From NCBI GenBank assembly GCA_002422745.1, contig DITH01000118.1, forward strand, positions 1 to 11,076: DNA of 11,076 nt. The letters run 5' to 3'. Below, in pieces: positions 1 to 7,532 of this stretch (position 1 is the stretch's first letter; every line of letters starts with the position of its first letter). This stretch comes from Alphaproteobacteria bacterium UBA6189. GTDB lineage: Bacteria > Pseudomonadota > Alphaproteobacteria > Rickettsiales > UBA3002. A program made the position numbers and the translations under genes. Under the pieces are notes generated by a model that did no database searches, was not told where the DNA came from, and saw only the letters and a list, made by a program, of their open reading frames with translations.

Positions 1-140
1 TTGAACTGGTTCATGCCCGCATTGGCAAACATCAGGGTGGGGTCGTTATGCGGCACCAGCGACGACGAAGGCAGGGCCTGATGGCCCTTGCTCGCGAAAT
101 AATCCAAAAACTGGGTGCGGACGTCGGTTACGGAAGGCAT
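1..140 (-). CDS. alaS: Alanyl-tRNA synthetase, N-terminal fragment (runs off the window)
   Basis: This is the first 46 codons of alanyl-tRNA synthetase, the cytoplasmic enzyme that charges tRNA-Ala. The translation begins [20 protein letters not shown] and continues with [24 protein letters not shown]. The pattern of an R-x-x-F-L-x-F/Y-F start followed by 'P-x-N-D-P-T-L-x-F-x-N-A-G-M' is the class II catalytic-core opening of AlaS (motif 1 region). The ATG at 140-138 is preceded by a purine-rich GAGAGA that can act as Shine-Dalgarno. The gene lies 71 bases downstream of recA on the same strand, a common alphaproteobacterial order. The rest of the gene lies beyond base 1. Identification is by recognised sequence and is firm despite the short length. 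Confidence 0.93.
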   Translation of the reverse strand, partial: MPSVTDVRTQFLDYFASKGHQALPSSSLVPHNDPTLMFANAGMNQF

Positions 141-166
141 GCATCTCTCATCGAAAATGGGAGAAA

Positions 167-195
167 TTCATAGCTTCCACGCGCTTACGCGGCAA
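167..195 (-). promoter_or_regulatory. Possible sigma-70 promoter for alaS
   Basis: On the minus strand TTGCCG (190-195) and TATGAA (167-172) are separated by exactly 17 bases, 27 bases upstream of the alaS start. Each hexamer matches the consensus at four of six positions. alaS may also be read through from recA, since no hairpin-plus-T-run terminator is visible between the genes. Inference from pattern only. Confidence 0.4.
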
Positions 196-211
196 GGGAA
201 ATGTCACTACG

Positions 212-1309
212 TTACGCCGCGTCGGCGGGTTCCACATCCTGGCCTTTGGCTTCCTCGGCATATTCCGCCGGGTTGCCTTCCAGCGCTGCGGCCAACTTAA
301 TAGCCTTGGCGCGAATCGCGGCTTCAATCTCGGCGGCAGCTTTGGGGTTGTCCTTCAGGAACTGGCGGGCGTTTTCTTTACCCTGGCCGATGCGATTTTC
401 GTTGTAACTGAACCAACTGCCGGATTTGTCGACCACGCCGGCCTTGATGCCCATATCGAGCAATTCGCCCTCTTTCGAGATGCCCTGGCCGTAGAGAATA
501 TCGAATTCCACCGTTTTGAACGGCGGCGATACTTTGTTTTTTACCACCTTCACGCGGGTGAGGTTGCCGACGGTTTCTTCTTTGTCCTTCAGCGCGCCGA
601 TGCGGCGAATATCCATCCGCACGGAGGCATAGAATTTCAATGCGTTGCCGCCGGTGGTGGTTTCGGGGTTGCCGAACATGACACCGATTTTCTGGCGAAT
701 CTGGTTGATGAAGATCACCGTACATTGGGTGCGCGAAATATTGGCGGTGAGTTTGCGCAGTGCCTGGCTCATCAGCCGGGCCTGTGCGCCCATGGTGGCG
801 TCGCCCATCTCGCCTTCCAGCTCGACTTTCGGCACGAGGGCCGCGACCGAATCGATTACCACCATGTCGATCGCGCCGGAGCGTACCAGCGTGTCGGCGA
901 TTTCGAGCCCTTGCTCGCCGGTGTCGGGCTGCGAGATCAACAAATCGTCGACATTCACGCCGAGTTTTTTGGCATAGGCGGGGTCGAGCGCGTGTTCGGC
1001 ATCGATGAAGGCGCAGGTGCCGCCAGCCTTCTGGCATTCGGCAATGCAATGCAGGGTGAGGGTGGTTTTACCCGAGCTTTCCGGCCCATAAATTTCGATC
1101 ACGCGGCCTTTCGGGATGCCGCCAACGCCAAGCGCGATGTCGAGGCCCAGGGAGCCGGTCGAGATGGCTTCCACCACCATTCTATCCTGCGCACCGAGCT
1201 TCATGATCGAGCCCTTGCCGAAGGTTTTTTCAATCTGCGCCAGCGCCGATTCCAGGGCTTTCTTTTTCTCGGGGGATACGGTGTTCGTTGCTGCTGCTGC
1301 CTTGGCCAT
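212..1309 (-). CDS. recA: Recombinase A
   Basis: This is a complete RecA of 365 residues, a normal length. RecA polymerises on single-stranded DNA, drives homologous strand exchange and stimulates LexA self-cleavage in the SOS response. The Walker A box GPESSGKT is at residues 75-82 and the Walker B strand [10 protein letters not shown] at 149-158. The invariant DNA-binding loop region [20 protein letters not shown] follows from about residue 202. The C-terminus is the usual acidic tail. The ATG start is preceded by a strong GAGGAG six bases upstream. The gene sits in front of alaS on the same strand. A LexA box and a good promoter lie directly upstream, so SOS control is likely. No mutation or truncation is seen. 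Confidence 0.99.
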   Translation of the reverse strand: MAKAAAATNTVSPEKKKALESALAQIEKTFGKGSIMKLGAQDRMVVEAISTGSLGLDIALGVGGIPKGRVIEIYGPESSGKTTLTLHCIAECQKAGGTCAFIDAEHALDPAYAKKLGVNVDDLLISQPDTGEQGLEIADTLVRSGAIDMVVIDSVAALVPKVELEGEMGDATMGAQARLMSQALRKLTANISRTQCTVIFINQIRQKIGVMFGNPETTTGGNALKFYASVRMDIRRIGALKDKEETVGNLTRVKVVKNKVSPPFKTVEFDILYGQGISKEGELLDMGIKAGVVDKSGSWFSYNENRIGQGKENARQFLKDNPKAAAEIEAAIRAKAIKLAAALEGNPAEYAEEAKGQDVEPADAA

Positions 1310-1327
1310 CGGGTGCTCCTCGTTTAC

Positions 1328-1342
1328 GTTCGAGCCCCGTTC
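1328..1342 (-). promoter_or_regulatory. LexA (SOS) box of recA
   Basis: Reading the plus strand, GTTC (1328-1331), seven bases, GTTC (1339-1342) is an exact match to the GTTC-N7-GTTC direct repeat known as the LexA operator of alphaproteobacteria. In the recA direction it reads GAAC-N7-GAAC. It starts 18 bases upstream of the recA ATG and overlaps the predicted -10 element, the position expected for a repressor that blocks initiation. Confidence 0.9.
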
Positions 1343-1367
1343 TACACCCGCACTCAGCCTCGCGCAA
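1339..1367 (-). promoter_or_regulatory. Predicted sigma-70 promoter of recA
   Basis: On the minus strand TTGCGC (1362-1367), a 17-base spacer and TAGAAC (1339-1344) form a plausible -35/-10 pair. The last four bases of the -10 are the first half-site of the LexA box. Transcription would start near 1332, giving a leader of roughly 23 bases that includes the recA ribosome-binding site. The promoter lies in the 82-base gap after the prepilin-like gene. Confidence 0.6.
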
Positions 1368-1391
1368 GGCCAGTTTCAGGGCTGGGGATGG

Positions 1392-2159
1392 TTAATAGCC
1401 GATGATATAGAGCAGGTGGCATTGGCGCACGGTGCTGGTGAGCTGATAGCCTGCCGTGGCCGCGTCGTTACCATCGCTGCATTCGGGGCGGGAATTAAAC
1501 GGCCCCACCCGTAGCTTGCCTTTGCCGGGCATGCCGTCATCCATTTTGGTGTCAACGTTCCAGGCTTCATGCCCGAGCAGGCGGCCATTGCCTCCATCGA
1601 TCCCCTGACCTGCGCCGAAGCGCAGGGGGTTGCCGTAATTGCCTTCAAAGAAACCGGTGGCGCTGCTGTCGCGCGGGCCGACGTAAAAAATGCCATACCC
1701 GCAATCACTGCTGGCTTTCGATGTTGGGATATTCTGTCCGGCAATGCCGAAATTGGTGAGCGATGCATGGCCGTTAACGCCGGTATACTGCCCTTTGATC
1801 AGCCCGGCATTGGCCAGATGCTGCCAGGCGCGAAAGGTTTCCGTGTTACCTTCGATGCGTCCGTTGCCACTGCCGTCGCAGGTCGCACTGCCGGTGGAAG
1901 GCGTCGAGAAATCGCCGGGGCAATTCGCATCCGTGCCCCAGAATTTGGTGGCGTTGGTAATATCACCCGGCAAACCAAAATACCTATCGCGAAAGGCATG
2001 GATAGCAGTGTTGTAACGGTTTAATTCCTGCGGAATCGCACGCAGTTCACTCGCGCGAATCAGGCTGCGCCCGGCCAGAATACCGCCTACCAACAGGCCG
2101 AGAATCACCAGGACGATGGCGAGTTCGACGAGCGAGAAGGCCTGACGGGAATATAACAT
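1392..2159 (-). CDS. Type IV prepilin-like protein (N-terminal methylation motif)
   Basis: A 255-residue protein with a seven-residue leader (MLYSRQA) followed by FSLVELAIVLVILG. This is the class III signal recognised by prepilin peptidase, which would cut between Ala7 and Phe8 and N-methylate Phe8; Glu12 is the conserved Glu+5. The residue before the cut is Ala rather than the commoner Gly. Residues 8-30 form the hydrophobic assembly helix. The segment with LPGD (63-66) and FWG (73-75) is, as I recall, typical of a group of alphaproteobacterial pseudopilins. The body is rich in Gly, Asn and Asp and carries five cysteines (80, 94, 153, 227, 247). It would be a membrane-held or exported pilin or pseudopilin subunit, possibly of a type II secretion or uptake apparatus. 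No other pilus gene is present nearby, so the exact system is unknown. It is followed by recA on the same strand. Confidence 0.87.
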   Translation of the reverse strand: MLYSRQAFSLVELAIVLVILGLLVGGILAGRSLIRASELRAIPQELNRYNTAIHAFRDRYFGLPGDITNATKFWGTDANCPGDFSTPSTGSATCDGSGNGRIEGNTETFRAWQHLANAGLIKGQYTGVNGHASLTNFGIAGQNIPTSKASSDCGYGIFYVGPRDSSATGFFEGNYGNPLRFGAGQGIDGGNGRLLGHEAWNVDTKMDDGMPGKGKLRVGPFNSRPECSDGNDAATAGYQLTSTVRQCHLLYIIGY

Positions 2160-2165
2160 GCGTTT

Positions 2166-2193
2166 ATTCTATCAGTAATGGGCGTGGGTACAA
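2166..2193 (-). promoter_or_regulatory. Predicted promoter of the prepilin-like gene, placing it as a possible leaderless message
   Basis: On the minus strand TTGTAC (2188-2193), a 16-base spacer and TAGAAT (2166-2171) match the sigma-70 pattern. Only six bases lie between the -10 element and the ATG at 2159, and there is no Shine-Dalgarno sequence. Transcription would therefore start at or within a base or two of the start codon. Confidence 0.5.
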
Positions 2194-2204
2194 GCGTAAC
2201 CGCG

Positions 2205-3788
2205 TTAATCACGCGCCGCGTCGAGCACATCCTTCACTTTGCCGGCCAGTTGCTTCAGCGTAAATGGCTTGGGCAGGAAGTTGAACTGCCGCTCCTCGCC
2301 GAAGCTATCGACGAAGGCGTCCTCTGCGTAACCGGAGATGAAGACGACCTGAATATCCTTCATGCGTTCAGCAAAATCGGCATAGAGCTGGTTGACCATT
2401 TTCGGGCCGTTAATACCGGGCATCACCACGTCGGAAATGATGATATCAATGTGGTCGGTATAGTCACGGAAGACCTCGAGCGCGGACTCGCCGGAATCTG
2501 CCTCCAGCACCTCGTAGCCTTTATTGCGCAGCGCGCGGGCGGCGAAAATGCGCACGGGGGTTTCGTCCTCCACCAGCAGGATGGTGGCGGCACCGGTAAG
2601 ATCGGCCGCGGTTTTTTCCTCGCTCGGCTCGATCGTGACGGCTTTCAGTTCCGGCTCGAAATGCTTGAGGTATAGGCAGAAACTGGTGCCGACGCCGATT
2701 TGCGAGCGTACATAGATATAACCGCCCGATTGTTTGACGATGCCGTAGCAGGTGGAAAGACCAAGCCCGGTGCCTGAGCCGACTTCTTTGGTCGAGAAAA
2801 ACGGTTCAAAAATATTCTTCAGGATTTCCGGTTTAATGCCGGTGCCGGTATCGTCGATCTCGACCAGCACGTATTTGCCGGGGGCAATGGTTTCATCTTC
2901 CGGCGCGAGGAGTTCGTCGGGCAGATCGTCGAGTGACTGGATAATGACATTACTGGTTTTAATGGTCAGCGTGCCGCCGTCTTTCATGGCGTCGCGTGCG
3001 TTAACAGCGAGGTTGATGATCACCTGCTCGAGCTGCCCCTGGTCGGCCTTCACCATGCCCAGATCGCGGCCATGCACCATTTTCATCTGAATGTTTTCGC
3101 CGATCAGGCGGCGGATCAGGTTAGAAAGCTCGGCCAGCACATCGGTCAAATCGATGGTTTTGGGTTGCAGCGTCTGCCGACGCGAGAAGGCAAGAAGCTG
3201 ACGCACTAGGTTGGCTGCGCGGTTGGCATTCTGCTTGATTTGCATAATGTCGGCGAAGCTGGGATCGCCCGCCGGGTGGCGCATGAGCAGCAGGTCGCAA
3301 AAACCGATCATCGCCGTCAGCAAGTTATTGAAATCATGCGCGACACCGCCCGCCAGCTGGCCGATAGCCTGCATTTTCTGGCTATGGGCGAAGCGCATTT
3401 CGAGGTTTTTCTGCTCGGTCTGGTCGAACAGATGCAGCATGGCTACCGGCGGGTGACCCTCGAGATGCATGAGGGTCATGTAGGTGAAGGCATTGAGGAT
3501 TTCGCCGTTGGTCAGTCGCAGGGTCAGGGAAAGTGGTGGAATCGCTTCGTTAGCCCAGAGACGCGCGAGCGCATCGGTGAGGCGCGGGCGGTCTTCCTTG
3601 TCGACAAATTCGATCAGCTGTACCGAGCGGTCTTCCGGCACGGTTCCCTGCATCAGCTGGCGGAATGCCCCATTGGCTTCGATGATTTCGCCATCCTGCG
3701 CGACGCGCAGAATAGGTATGGGCGATAATTCGATAAACTGGTTGATATCGAGCCCGGTGGCTTTGCTGGCGCTGAAGATACTCGGCAT
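2205..3788 (-). CDS. cckA: CckA, C-terminal half: PAS, histidine kinase and receiver (separate reading frame)
   Basis: A 527-residue soluble hybrid histidine kinase that closely resembles the catalytic part of CckA, the kinase/phosphatase that passes phosphate through ChpT to CtrA. An N-terminal PAS-like domain spans about residues 15-125. The DHp helix carries GGVAHDFNN with the phosphorylated His151. The ATP-binding domain shows the N box (NLAVNARDAM, 259-268), G1 (DDTGTGI, 312-318), F box (FEPFFSTK) and G2 (GSGTGLGLS, 337-345). A receiver domain at about 402-525 has E407/D408, phospho-acceptor Asp453, Ser485 and Lys507. All catalytic residues are intact. It has no membrane segment of its own. 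The ATG lies one codon past the TAA of the upstream half, in the same frame, with AGGA six bases before it. It follows the flagellar operon, an arrangement I recall from other alphaproteobacteria such as Caulobacter. Confidence 0.9.
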   Translation of the reverse strand: MPSIFSASKATGLDINQFIELSPIPILRVAQDGEIIEANGAFRQLMQGTVPEDRSVQLIEFVDKEDRPRLTDALARLWANEAIPPLSLTLRLTNGEILNAFTYMTLMHLEGHPPVAMLHLFDQTEQKNLEMRFAHSQKMQAIGQLAGGVAHDFNNLLTAMIGFCDLLLMRHPAGDPSFADIMQIKQNANRAANLVRQLLAFSRRQTLQPKTIDLTDVLAELSNLIRRLIGENIQMKMVHGRDLGMVKADQGQLEQVIINLAVNARDAMKDGGTLTIKTSNVIIQSLDDLPDELLAPEDETIAPGKYVLVEIDDTGTGIKPEILKNIFEPFFSTKEVGSGTGLGLSTCYGIVKQSGGYIYVRSQIGVGTSFCLYLKHFEPELKAVTIEPSEEKTAADLTGAATILLVEDETPVRIFAARALRNKGYEVLEADSGESALEVFRDYTDHIDIIISDVVMPGINGPKMVNQLYADFAERMKDIQVVFISGYAEDAFVDSFGEERQFNFLPKPFTLKQLAGKVKDVLDAARD

Positions 3789-3791
3789 GGG

Positions 3792-4784
3792 TTATCCTAC
3801 GGTCGGTGACTGAGGCCGCACCGTGCCGGTGGCGCCCAGTAATTTGCCGTCCGCATCGCGCATGACGGCCTGATCGAGCATCACATCGAGCAACAGCCCT
3901 TGTTTTTTTTGCATGAGTGCCATGCCGTGGTATTCGCCGAGTGTATAGTCGTCGGGTACGGGTTGCTGGTTGAGTTGGTAAAAGAGCCGGTGGATGGCAA
4001 TGCGTGCTTCGAGCAGTTCGCCGGGCTGGTAGCCCATCATGATGTCAAAGGCGGGATTGGTATATTCGATCCGCCCGAAATTGTCGGTCACGTAGAGGCC
4101 TGCCGGGCTGTTGCTCAACAGTTGGTCGAGCTTGTCGGCGGAGGTAGTGCGCAACACGTCGGGCATCAATTGCAACCCGGCCCGTTGGTCGCGGTATTCG
4201 CGGCCGCGGATGACGGAGAACCCGCCGGGGCGGCGGAGCGGGTCGACCGTCAGCACGTATTCCTGCACTTCGCCTGTCGCGGTGGTGATGGGAAATACCA
4301 GCCGGTCATTCGAGCTGCTGTAAATCGCGCCCATAATGCGTTCGCGGTCGGCGCGTTTGACATGGCCTTCCTCGAACACGCCTTCAAGTGCCTGCGCATC
4401 GCCATAGTTGAAACGCGGAAATATACGCCGTAGCCCGCCATCGGCATAGACGATGGTGCCGTCGCGCCGCACGAACAGGCAGAAGCTGGAGCCCAGCGCC
4501 GCCGCCTGGGCAAACAACATGTTCTGGTATTCGGTGGCCATCACCAGATCGAGATTCTGCTGTTTGCGGTAAATCACATAGAAGCACAATACGCCGACCA
4601 CGGCCATCGACACAAAGGCGCTGAACGAGCGTCCGCCTAAGGTCTCTGGCGCAAAGGCGAGCACGAAAATCACGGCAATGACAACGCTGAACGCAACCAC
4701 CAGGTTCCAGACCTGGTTACGCCGTTCGCGGGGCACAAAATCCATCTGCCCGGGGCTTACATATTCCGTTTCATTGAATCGCAT
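3792..4784 (-). CDS. cckA: CckA, N-terminal half: membrane anchor and PAS sensor domains (separate reading frame)
   Basis: From the ATG at 4784 the product is 330 residues. It has two membrane helices (about residues 25-45 and 55-73), then two PAS-like regions (about 83-195 and 214-323; the second contains GLYVTDNFGRIEYTNPAFDIMMGY). It ends at TAA with ...TGTVRPQSPTVG. The order of two membrane helices, a PAS and then PAS-kinase-receiver in the next frame is that of full-length CckA, whose membrane and PAS parts set the kinase/phosphatase balance. There is no catalytic domain here. An in-frame GTG at 4847 would add 21 residues. I prefer the ATG because the longer start has no properly spaced Shine-Dalgarno and a possible promoter ends just before the ATG. 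That promoter would make the message leaderless. Start choice is uncertain; identity as the sensor half is fairly firm. Confidence 0.82.
   Translation of the reverse strand: MRFNETEYVSPGQMDFVPRERRNQVWNLVVAFSVVIAVIFVLAFAPETLGGRSFSAFVSMAVVGVLCFYVIYRKQQNLDLVMATEYQNMLFAQAAALGSSFCLFVRRDGTIVYADGGLRRIFPRFNYGDAQALEGVFEEGHVKRADRERIMGAIYSSSNDRLVFPITTATGEVQEYVLTVDPLRRPGGFSVIRGREYRDQRAGLQLMPDVLRTTSADKLDQLLSNSPAGLYVTDNFGRIEYTNPAFDIMMGYQPGELLEARIAIHRLFYQLNQQPVPDDYTLGEYHGMALMQKKQGLLLDVMLDQAVMRDADGKLLGATGTVRPQSPTVG
3795..3798 (-). promoter_or_regulatory. Shine-Dalgarno of the CckA kinase half, next to the upstream stop codon
   Basis: On the minus strand AGGA is immediately followed by the TAA that ends the upstream half, then CCC and ATG. 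The six-base spacing to the ATG is good for initiation, so ribosomes that stop at the TAA could restart at once. This supports translation of the kinase half as its own protein. Confidence 0.6.
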
Positions 4785-4790
4785 GACCGG

Positions 4791-4818
4791 ATGGTAAGCA
4801 GTTGCATCCAAGGCGCAA
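4791..4818 (-). promoter_or_regulatory. Weak candidate promoter for the cckA sensor half
   Basis: On the minus strand TTGCGC (4813-4818), 16 bases and TACCAT (4791-4796) end six bases before the ATG at 4784. The -35 hexamer is identical to those proposed for recA and upstream of flgB. The -10 matches consensus at only four of six positions, so this is tentative; readthrough from flhB is the alternative. Confidence 0.3.
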
Positions 4819-4894
4819 GCGAATTGTCGGTGCATACGGGCGTGCACCCCCCCAGTAATGGCGGATTGTGGCGTTGAACACGCAGTCGGTGGGG

Positions 4895-6013
4895 TTATTT
4901 CTTTTTGCCCGGCATATGCAGCGTGGGTTTGCCGCCCGGCGCATCGAGCTTTTTACCTTTGAGCTTGTAGACATAGCCAATCACCTTGGCGACGGCCTGG
5001 TAATGCTCGACGGGAATTTCCTCGTCAATCTCGGCGGTGTCGTAGAGAACGCGTGCCAGCGGCGGATTACGCAGTACGGGAATCTTGTTTTTCTCGGCCA
5101 GTTCACGGATGCGCAAGGCCACCGCATCGACCCCCATGGCCACTACCTTTGGTGCGGGCATAGTTTTGGGGTCGTATTTCAGCGCGACCGAATAGTGGGT
5201 CGGGTTGGTGATCACCACGTCGGCGGTGGGCACGGCGGCCATCATCCGTTTTTTGGCTTTCTCGCGGCGGATCTGGCGCAGCTTGCCCTTGACGTGTGGA
5301 TCGCCTTCCTGCTGCTTGTACTCGTCTTTTACCTCCTGCTTGGTCATGCGCATTTGTTTGAGGAAGGTGTGGCGCTGGTAGAAATAATCGAAAATGGAGA
5401 GCAAAAACAGCATCGCGCAGACGGCGATCAGCAATTGGCCTGCCACTTCCTGAGCGAAGTTGAGCATCTCGAATTTCTGACCCTGCATGCTGCCGGCCAA
5501 CTGGAACCGGTAGGGCATCACGATCATCACGGCAATGACACCCACCGCCGTCACTTTTAGCATGTTTTTTAGAAATTCGACGATGGCTTTCATGCCGAAG
5601 ATGCGTTTGATGCCGGCAAGCGGCGATATTTTTTCAGGCTTGGGCTTGATCTGTTCGACGGCAAACACCCATTTGCGCTGGACCACTGCCGGGGCGAACG
5701 CGGCCAGCAGCGTCAGCGCAAACGGAAAGGCAAGCACCGCGAGGGCGCCAAGTACGACATGGCGCGCGACATCGTTGAAACCAGCGGCGTTGAGGGGAAT
5801 GCTCTCCGGCTTCACGATATACGGGCTCAGGGTTTCAAGGCCGTATTTTGCTGAGAAGGGGGCCGCCACCATTACGAAAAAGGTGAGGGCGAGGATCATG
5901 AAGAAATGATTGATCTCGCGGCTGGAGACGAGCTGACCCTTCTTGCGCGCTTCGTCGAGCTTCTTTTGGGAAGGCTCTTCCGTTTTTGACGCATCATCTT
6001 CCTGCTCGGCCAT
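4895..6013 (-). CDS. flhB: Flagellar export gate switch protein FlhB
   Basis: A complete FlhB of 372 residues, the usual length. It sits in the inner membrane at the flagellar type III export gate and switches substrate specificity from rod/hook to filament proteins. The N-terminus (KTEEPSQKKLDEARKKGQ) is the family signature, followed by four hydrophobic segments at about 36-52, 85-110, 143-165 and 188-210. The cytoplasmic domain carries the autocleavage motif NPTH at 270-273, where the chain is cut between Asn and Pro. The tail ends with a basic KGKK/PGKKK stretch. Its ATG shares one base with the fliR stop (TGATG), indicating translational coupling. It is the last flagellar gene of the operon and is followed by the cckA halves. 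No deviation from a functional FlhB is seen. Confidence 0.97.
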   Translation of the reverse strand: MAEQEDDASKTEEPSQKKLDEARKKGQLVSSREINHFFMILALTFFVMVAAPFSAKYGLETLSPYIVKPESIPLNAAGFNDVARHVVLGALAVLAFPFALTLLAAFAPAVVQRKWVFAVEQIKPKPEKISPLAGIKRIFGMKAIVEFLKNMLKVTAVGVIAVMIVMPYRFQLAGSMQGQKFEMLNFAQEVAGQLLIAVCAMLFLLSIFDYFYQRHTFLKQMRMTKQEVKDEYKQQEGDPHVKGKLRQIRREKAKKRMMAAVPTADVVITNPTHYSVALKYDPKTMPAPKVVAMGVDAVALRIRELAEKNKIPVLRNPPLARVLYDTAEIDEEIPVEHYQAVAKVIGYVYKLKGKKLDAPGGKPTLHMPGKKK

Positions 6014-6789
6014 CAGTTCACTCGCACGAAGTTAAGAAGTTGTTCCTGCATGAAATCGAGAAAGATTTCCATCATCAGCGGCAGACCCAGAATCAATAGG
6101 ATGAGGGCGATCATAATCTGCGGCGGCATCATCACGAAAAATACCTGGAAGTTGGGCATTAGCCGGGTCATCAAGCCGCCGGCCAGGTAGAACAGCAGCG
6201 AAAAGATGATATGCGGGGCGGCCAGCATCACGCCGAGGGTGAAGCTATCGGCCATCAGGCGGGTATATAGCAGGTTCATGTCGTCCACCCGCGGAAACTG
6301 CGCGGCGGGGAATACGTCGTAACTTTGCGCCAGCGCCGCCAGCACCAGATGGTGCAGGTTGAGTGAGAAAAACAGCGTGATGGCGGTGAGGGTAAGGATA
6401 TTGCTGATAACCGGCGATTGTCCACCGGAAGAGGGATCGAAAATGGCCGCGACGGCGAGGGCGGATTGCATGGCGATAATGGTGCCCGCCACATGCAGGG
6501 CCGAGAGCATCACCCGCGCGATAAGGCCGATGAACACGCCGATCAGGATTTCTCCACCGATGAGAAAGACCAACGCCAGCGGTTGCGGTGGGGCGGGGGG
6601 CATCTGCTCGATAAGCAGCGGGGTGAGTACCAGGGTGAAAGCCAATGCGAACAACAGGCGCACCCGGGCATTCACATAGACATCGCCAAAGCCCGGCAGC
6701 ACCATTAACGCCGAGCCGATGCGGCAGAAAATCATCAGGAAGGCGGTGACCTGGCTTACCAGGAAATAATCGAGCAGGTTCAGGGTCAT
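6013..6789 (-). CDS. fliR: Flagellar export gate protein FliR
   Basis: A 258-residue, strongly hydrophobic inner-membrane protein with about six membrane-spanning stretches and the family segment LMPNFQVFFVMMPPQI near residue 210. FliR joins FliP and FliQ to form the pore complex of the flagellar type III export gate, against which FlhB packs. Length is normal. The ATG is preceded by GGGGAGG at about 12 bases, in the 20-base gap after fliQ. Its stop codon overlaps the flhB start by one base. Gene order fliQ-fliR-flhB is the classic one and confirms the call. Confidence 0.96.
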   Translation of the reverse strand: MTLNLLDYFLVSQVTAFLMIFCRIGSALMVLPGFGDVYVNARVRLLFALAFTLVLTPLLIEQMPPAPPQPLALVFLIGGEILIGVFIGLIARVMLSALHVAGTIIAMQSALAVAAIFDPSSGGQSPVISNILTLTAITLFFSLNLHHLVLAALAQSYDVFPAAQFPRVDDMNLLYTRLMADSFTLGVMLAAPHIIFSLLFYLAGGLMTRLMPNFQVFFVMMPPQIMIALILLILGLPLMMEIFLDFMQEQLLNFVRVN

Positions 6790-6809
6790 CGGGGTTTATG
6801 CCTCCCCGC

Positions 6810-7076
6810 TCATTCGATGTTTTCGATGCGTACGAACAGTTCATCGGTAAAATCATGCAATACTTGCAGCATGAAAGGGAAAGCCAGCATCATCACTACA
6901 AACATGGCAATGATTTTTGGCACGAAGGTGAGGGTCATTTCCTGAATCTGGGTCAGGGCCTGCAGCAGCGAGACGGTGAGGCCGACCACCAATGCGGTGG
7001 CCATCATGGGGGCGGATACCAGCATCAGCACTTTAATGCCATCGCGCACCACATTGATGATATCGACTGCTTCCAT
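6810..7076 (-). CDS. fliQ: Flagellar export gate protein FliQ
   Basis: An 88-residue protein with two long membrane helices (about 14-38 and 48-72) separated by a short polar turn with LTQIQEMTLTFVPK. That turn and the helix following it are the hallmark of FliQ/SpaQ proteins. Several copies of FliQ wrap around the FliP-FliR core of the export gate. Length matches the family. The Shine-Dalgarno is weak. An 84-base gap separates it from fliE, the largest inside this operon, and that gap contains small repeats (described separately). Confidence 0.95.
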   Translation of the reverse strand: MEAVDIINVVRDGIKVLMLVSAPMMATALVVGLTVSLLQALTQIQEMTLTFVPKIIAMFVVMMLAFPFMLQVLHDFTDELFVRIENIE

Positions 7077-7141
7077 AGGGTGCCCGGTGTTCGTGCCTGT
7101 AGTGAATCAAACGTACGTATCCGGTGCATGCTAGCGAGGCC

Positions 7142-7162
7142 AGGCACTCGGCACAAGGCACT
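7142..7162. repeat. Three tandem 7-base units between fliE and fliQ
   Basis: On the plus strand aGGCACt, cGGCACa and aGGCACt run head to tail with a shared GGCAC core. The last unit enters the fliE stop codon. In addition CAGGCAC (7141-7147) is the exact reverse complement of GTGCCTG (7093-7099), so the fliE-fliQ spacer can fold back on itself. Confidence 0.6.
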
Positions 7163-7505
7163 AAATCGGCATTTTGATAATGTCCTGGTAGGCGGTGATC
7201 ATCCGATCGCGCACGGCAACGACCGTGTTCAGGGCGTTTTCTGCATTGGTGATCGCGGTTACCACGTCGGCCACGTCGGCCTTTCCCATCAAGGCGCGGG
7301 TGCTGACTTCCTCGCTTTTATAGCCGGTGGCGGCGGCCGATTCGAGCGCCTTGCCGACCATGTTCATGAAGGGGCTTTCAGTGGCGCTGGTTTCCTCCAG
7401 CCCGGTCGGTACGCCCGCGGCCTGAACTTTCGCCAGAATATTTTCCGCCGCTTTTAGCGCCGAGCCGTAAGCACCGGCAGCTTGGGCAAATCGAATATCG
7501 GCCAT
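7161..7505 (-). CDS. fliE: Flagellar basal-body protein FliE
   Basis: A 114-residue FliE, the junction protein that links the MS ring and export gate to the proximal rod, and one of the first proteins exported. The C-terminal half has the conserved pattern DVADVVTAITNAENALNTVVAVRDRMITAYQDIIKMPI, which ends the chain as in other FliE proteins. The N-terminal part (AAGAYGSALKAAENIL) is variable, as expected. The ATG has GGGAG six bases upstream. It lies 27 bases after flgC in the operon. No signal peptide is present, as expected for a type III substrate. Confidence 0.95.
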   Translation of the reverse strand: MADIRFAQAAGAYGSALKAAENILAKVQAAGVPTGLEETSATESPFMNMVGKALESAAATGYKSEEVSTRALMGKADVADVVTAITNAENALNTVVAVRDRMITAYQDIIKMPI

Positions 7506-7532
7506 GGTCGTCTCCCTGTTAGACTATCGGTT

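Noticed and set aside
378..1049. A 223-codon frame on the minus strand within recA
   Set aside because: Overlaps the certain recA frame, is Arg/His-rich out-of-frame translation, and has no start signal.
725..1405. A 226-codon open frame on the plus strand opposite recA
   Set aside because: It lies wholly over recA and its promoter, including the LexA box; composition is that of a reverse-frame shadow.
3786..3794. Frameshift as the cause of the cckA break
   Set aside because: Both halves are in the same frame, separated by TAA and one codon, so a single stop codon and not an indel is involved.
4868..5560. A 230-codon open frame on the plus strand opposite flhB, rich in His and Gly
   Set aside because: It is the antisense shadow of a certain flhB in GC-rich DNA; no ribosome-binding site, family likeness or operon context supports it.
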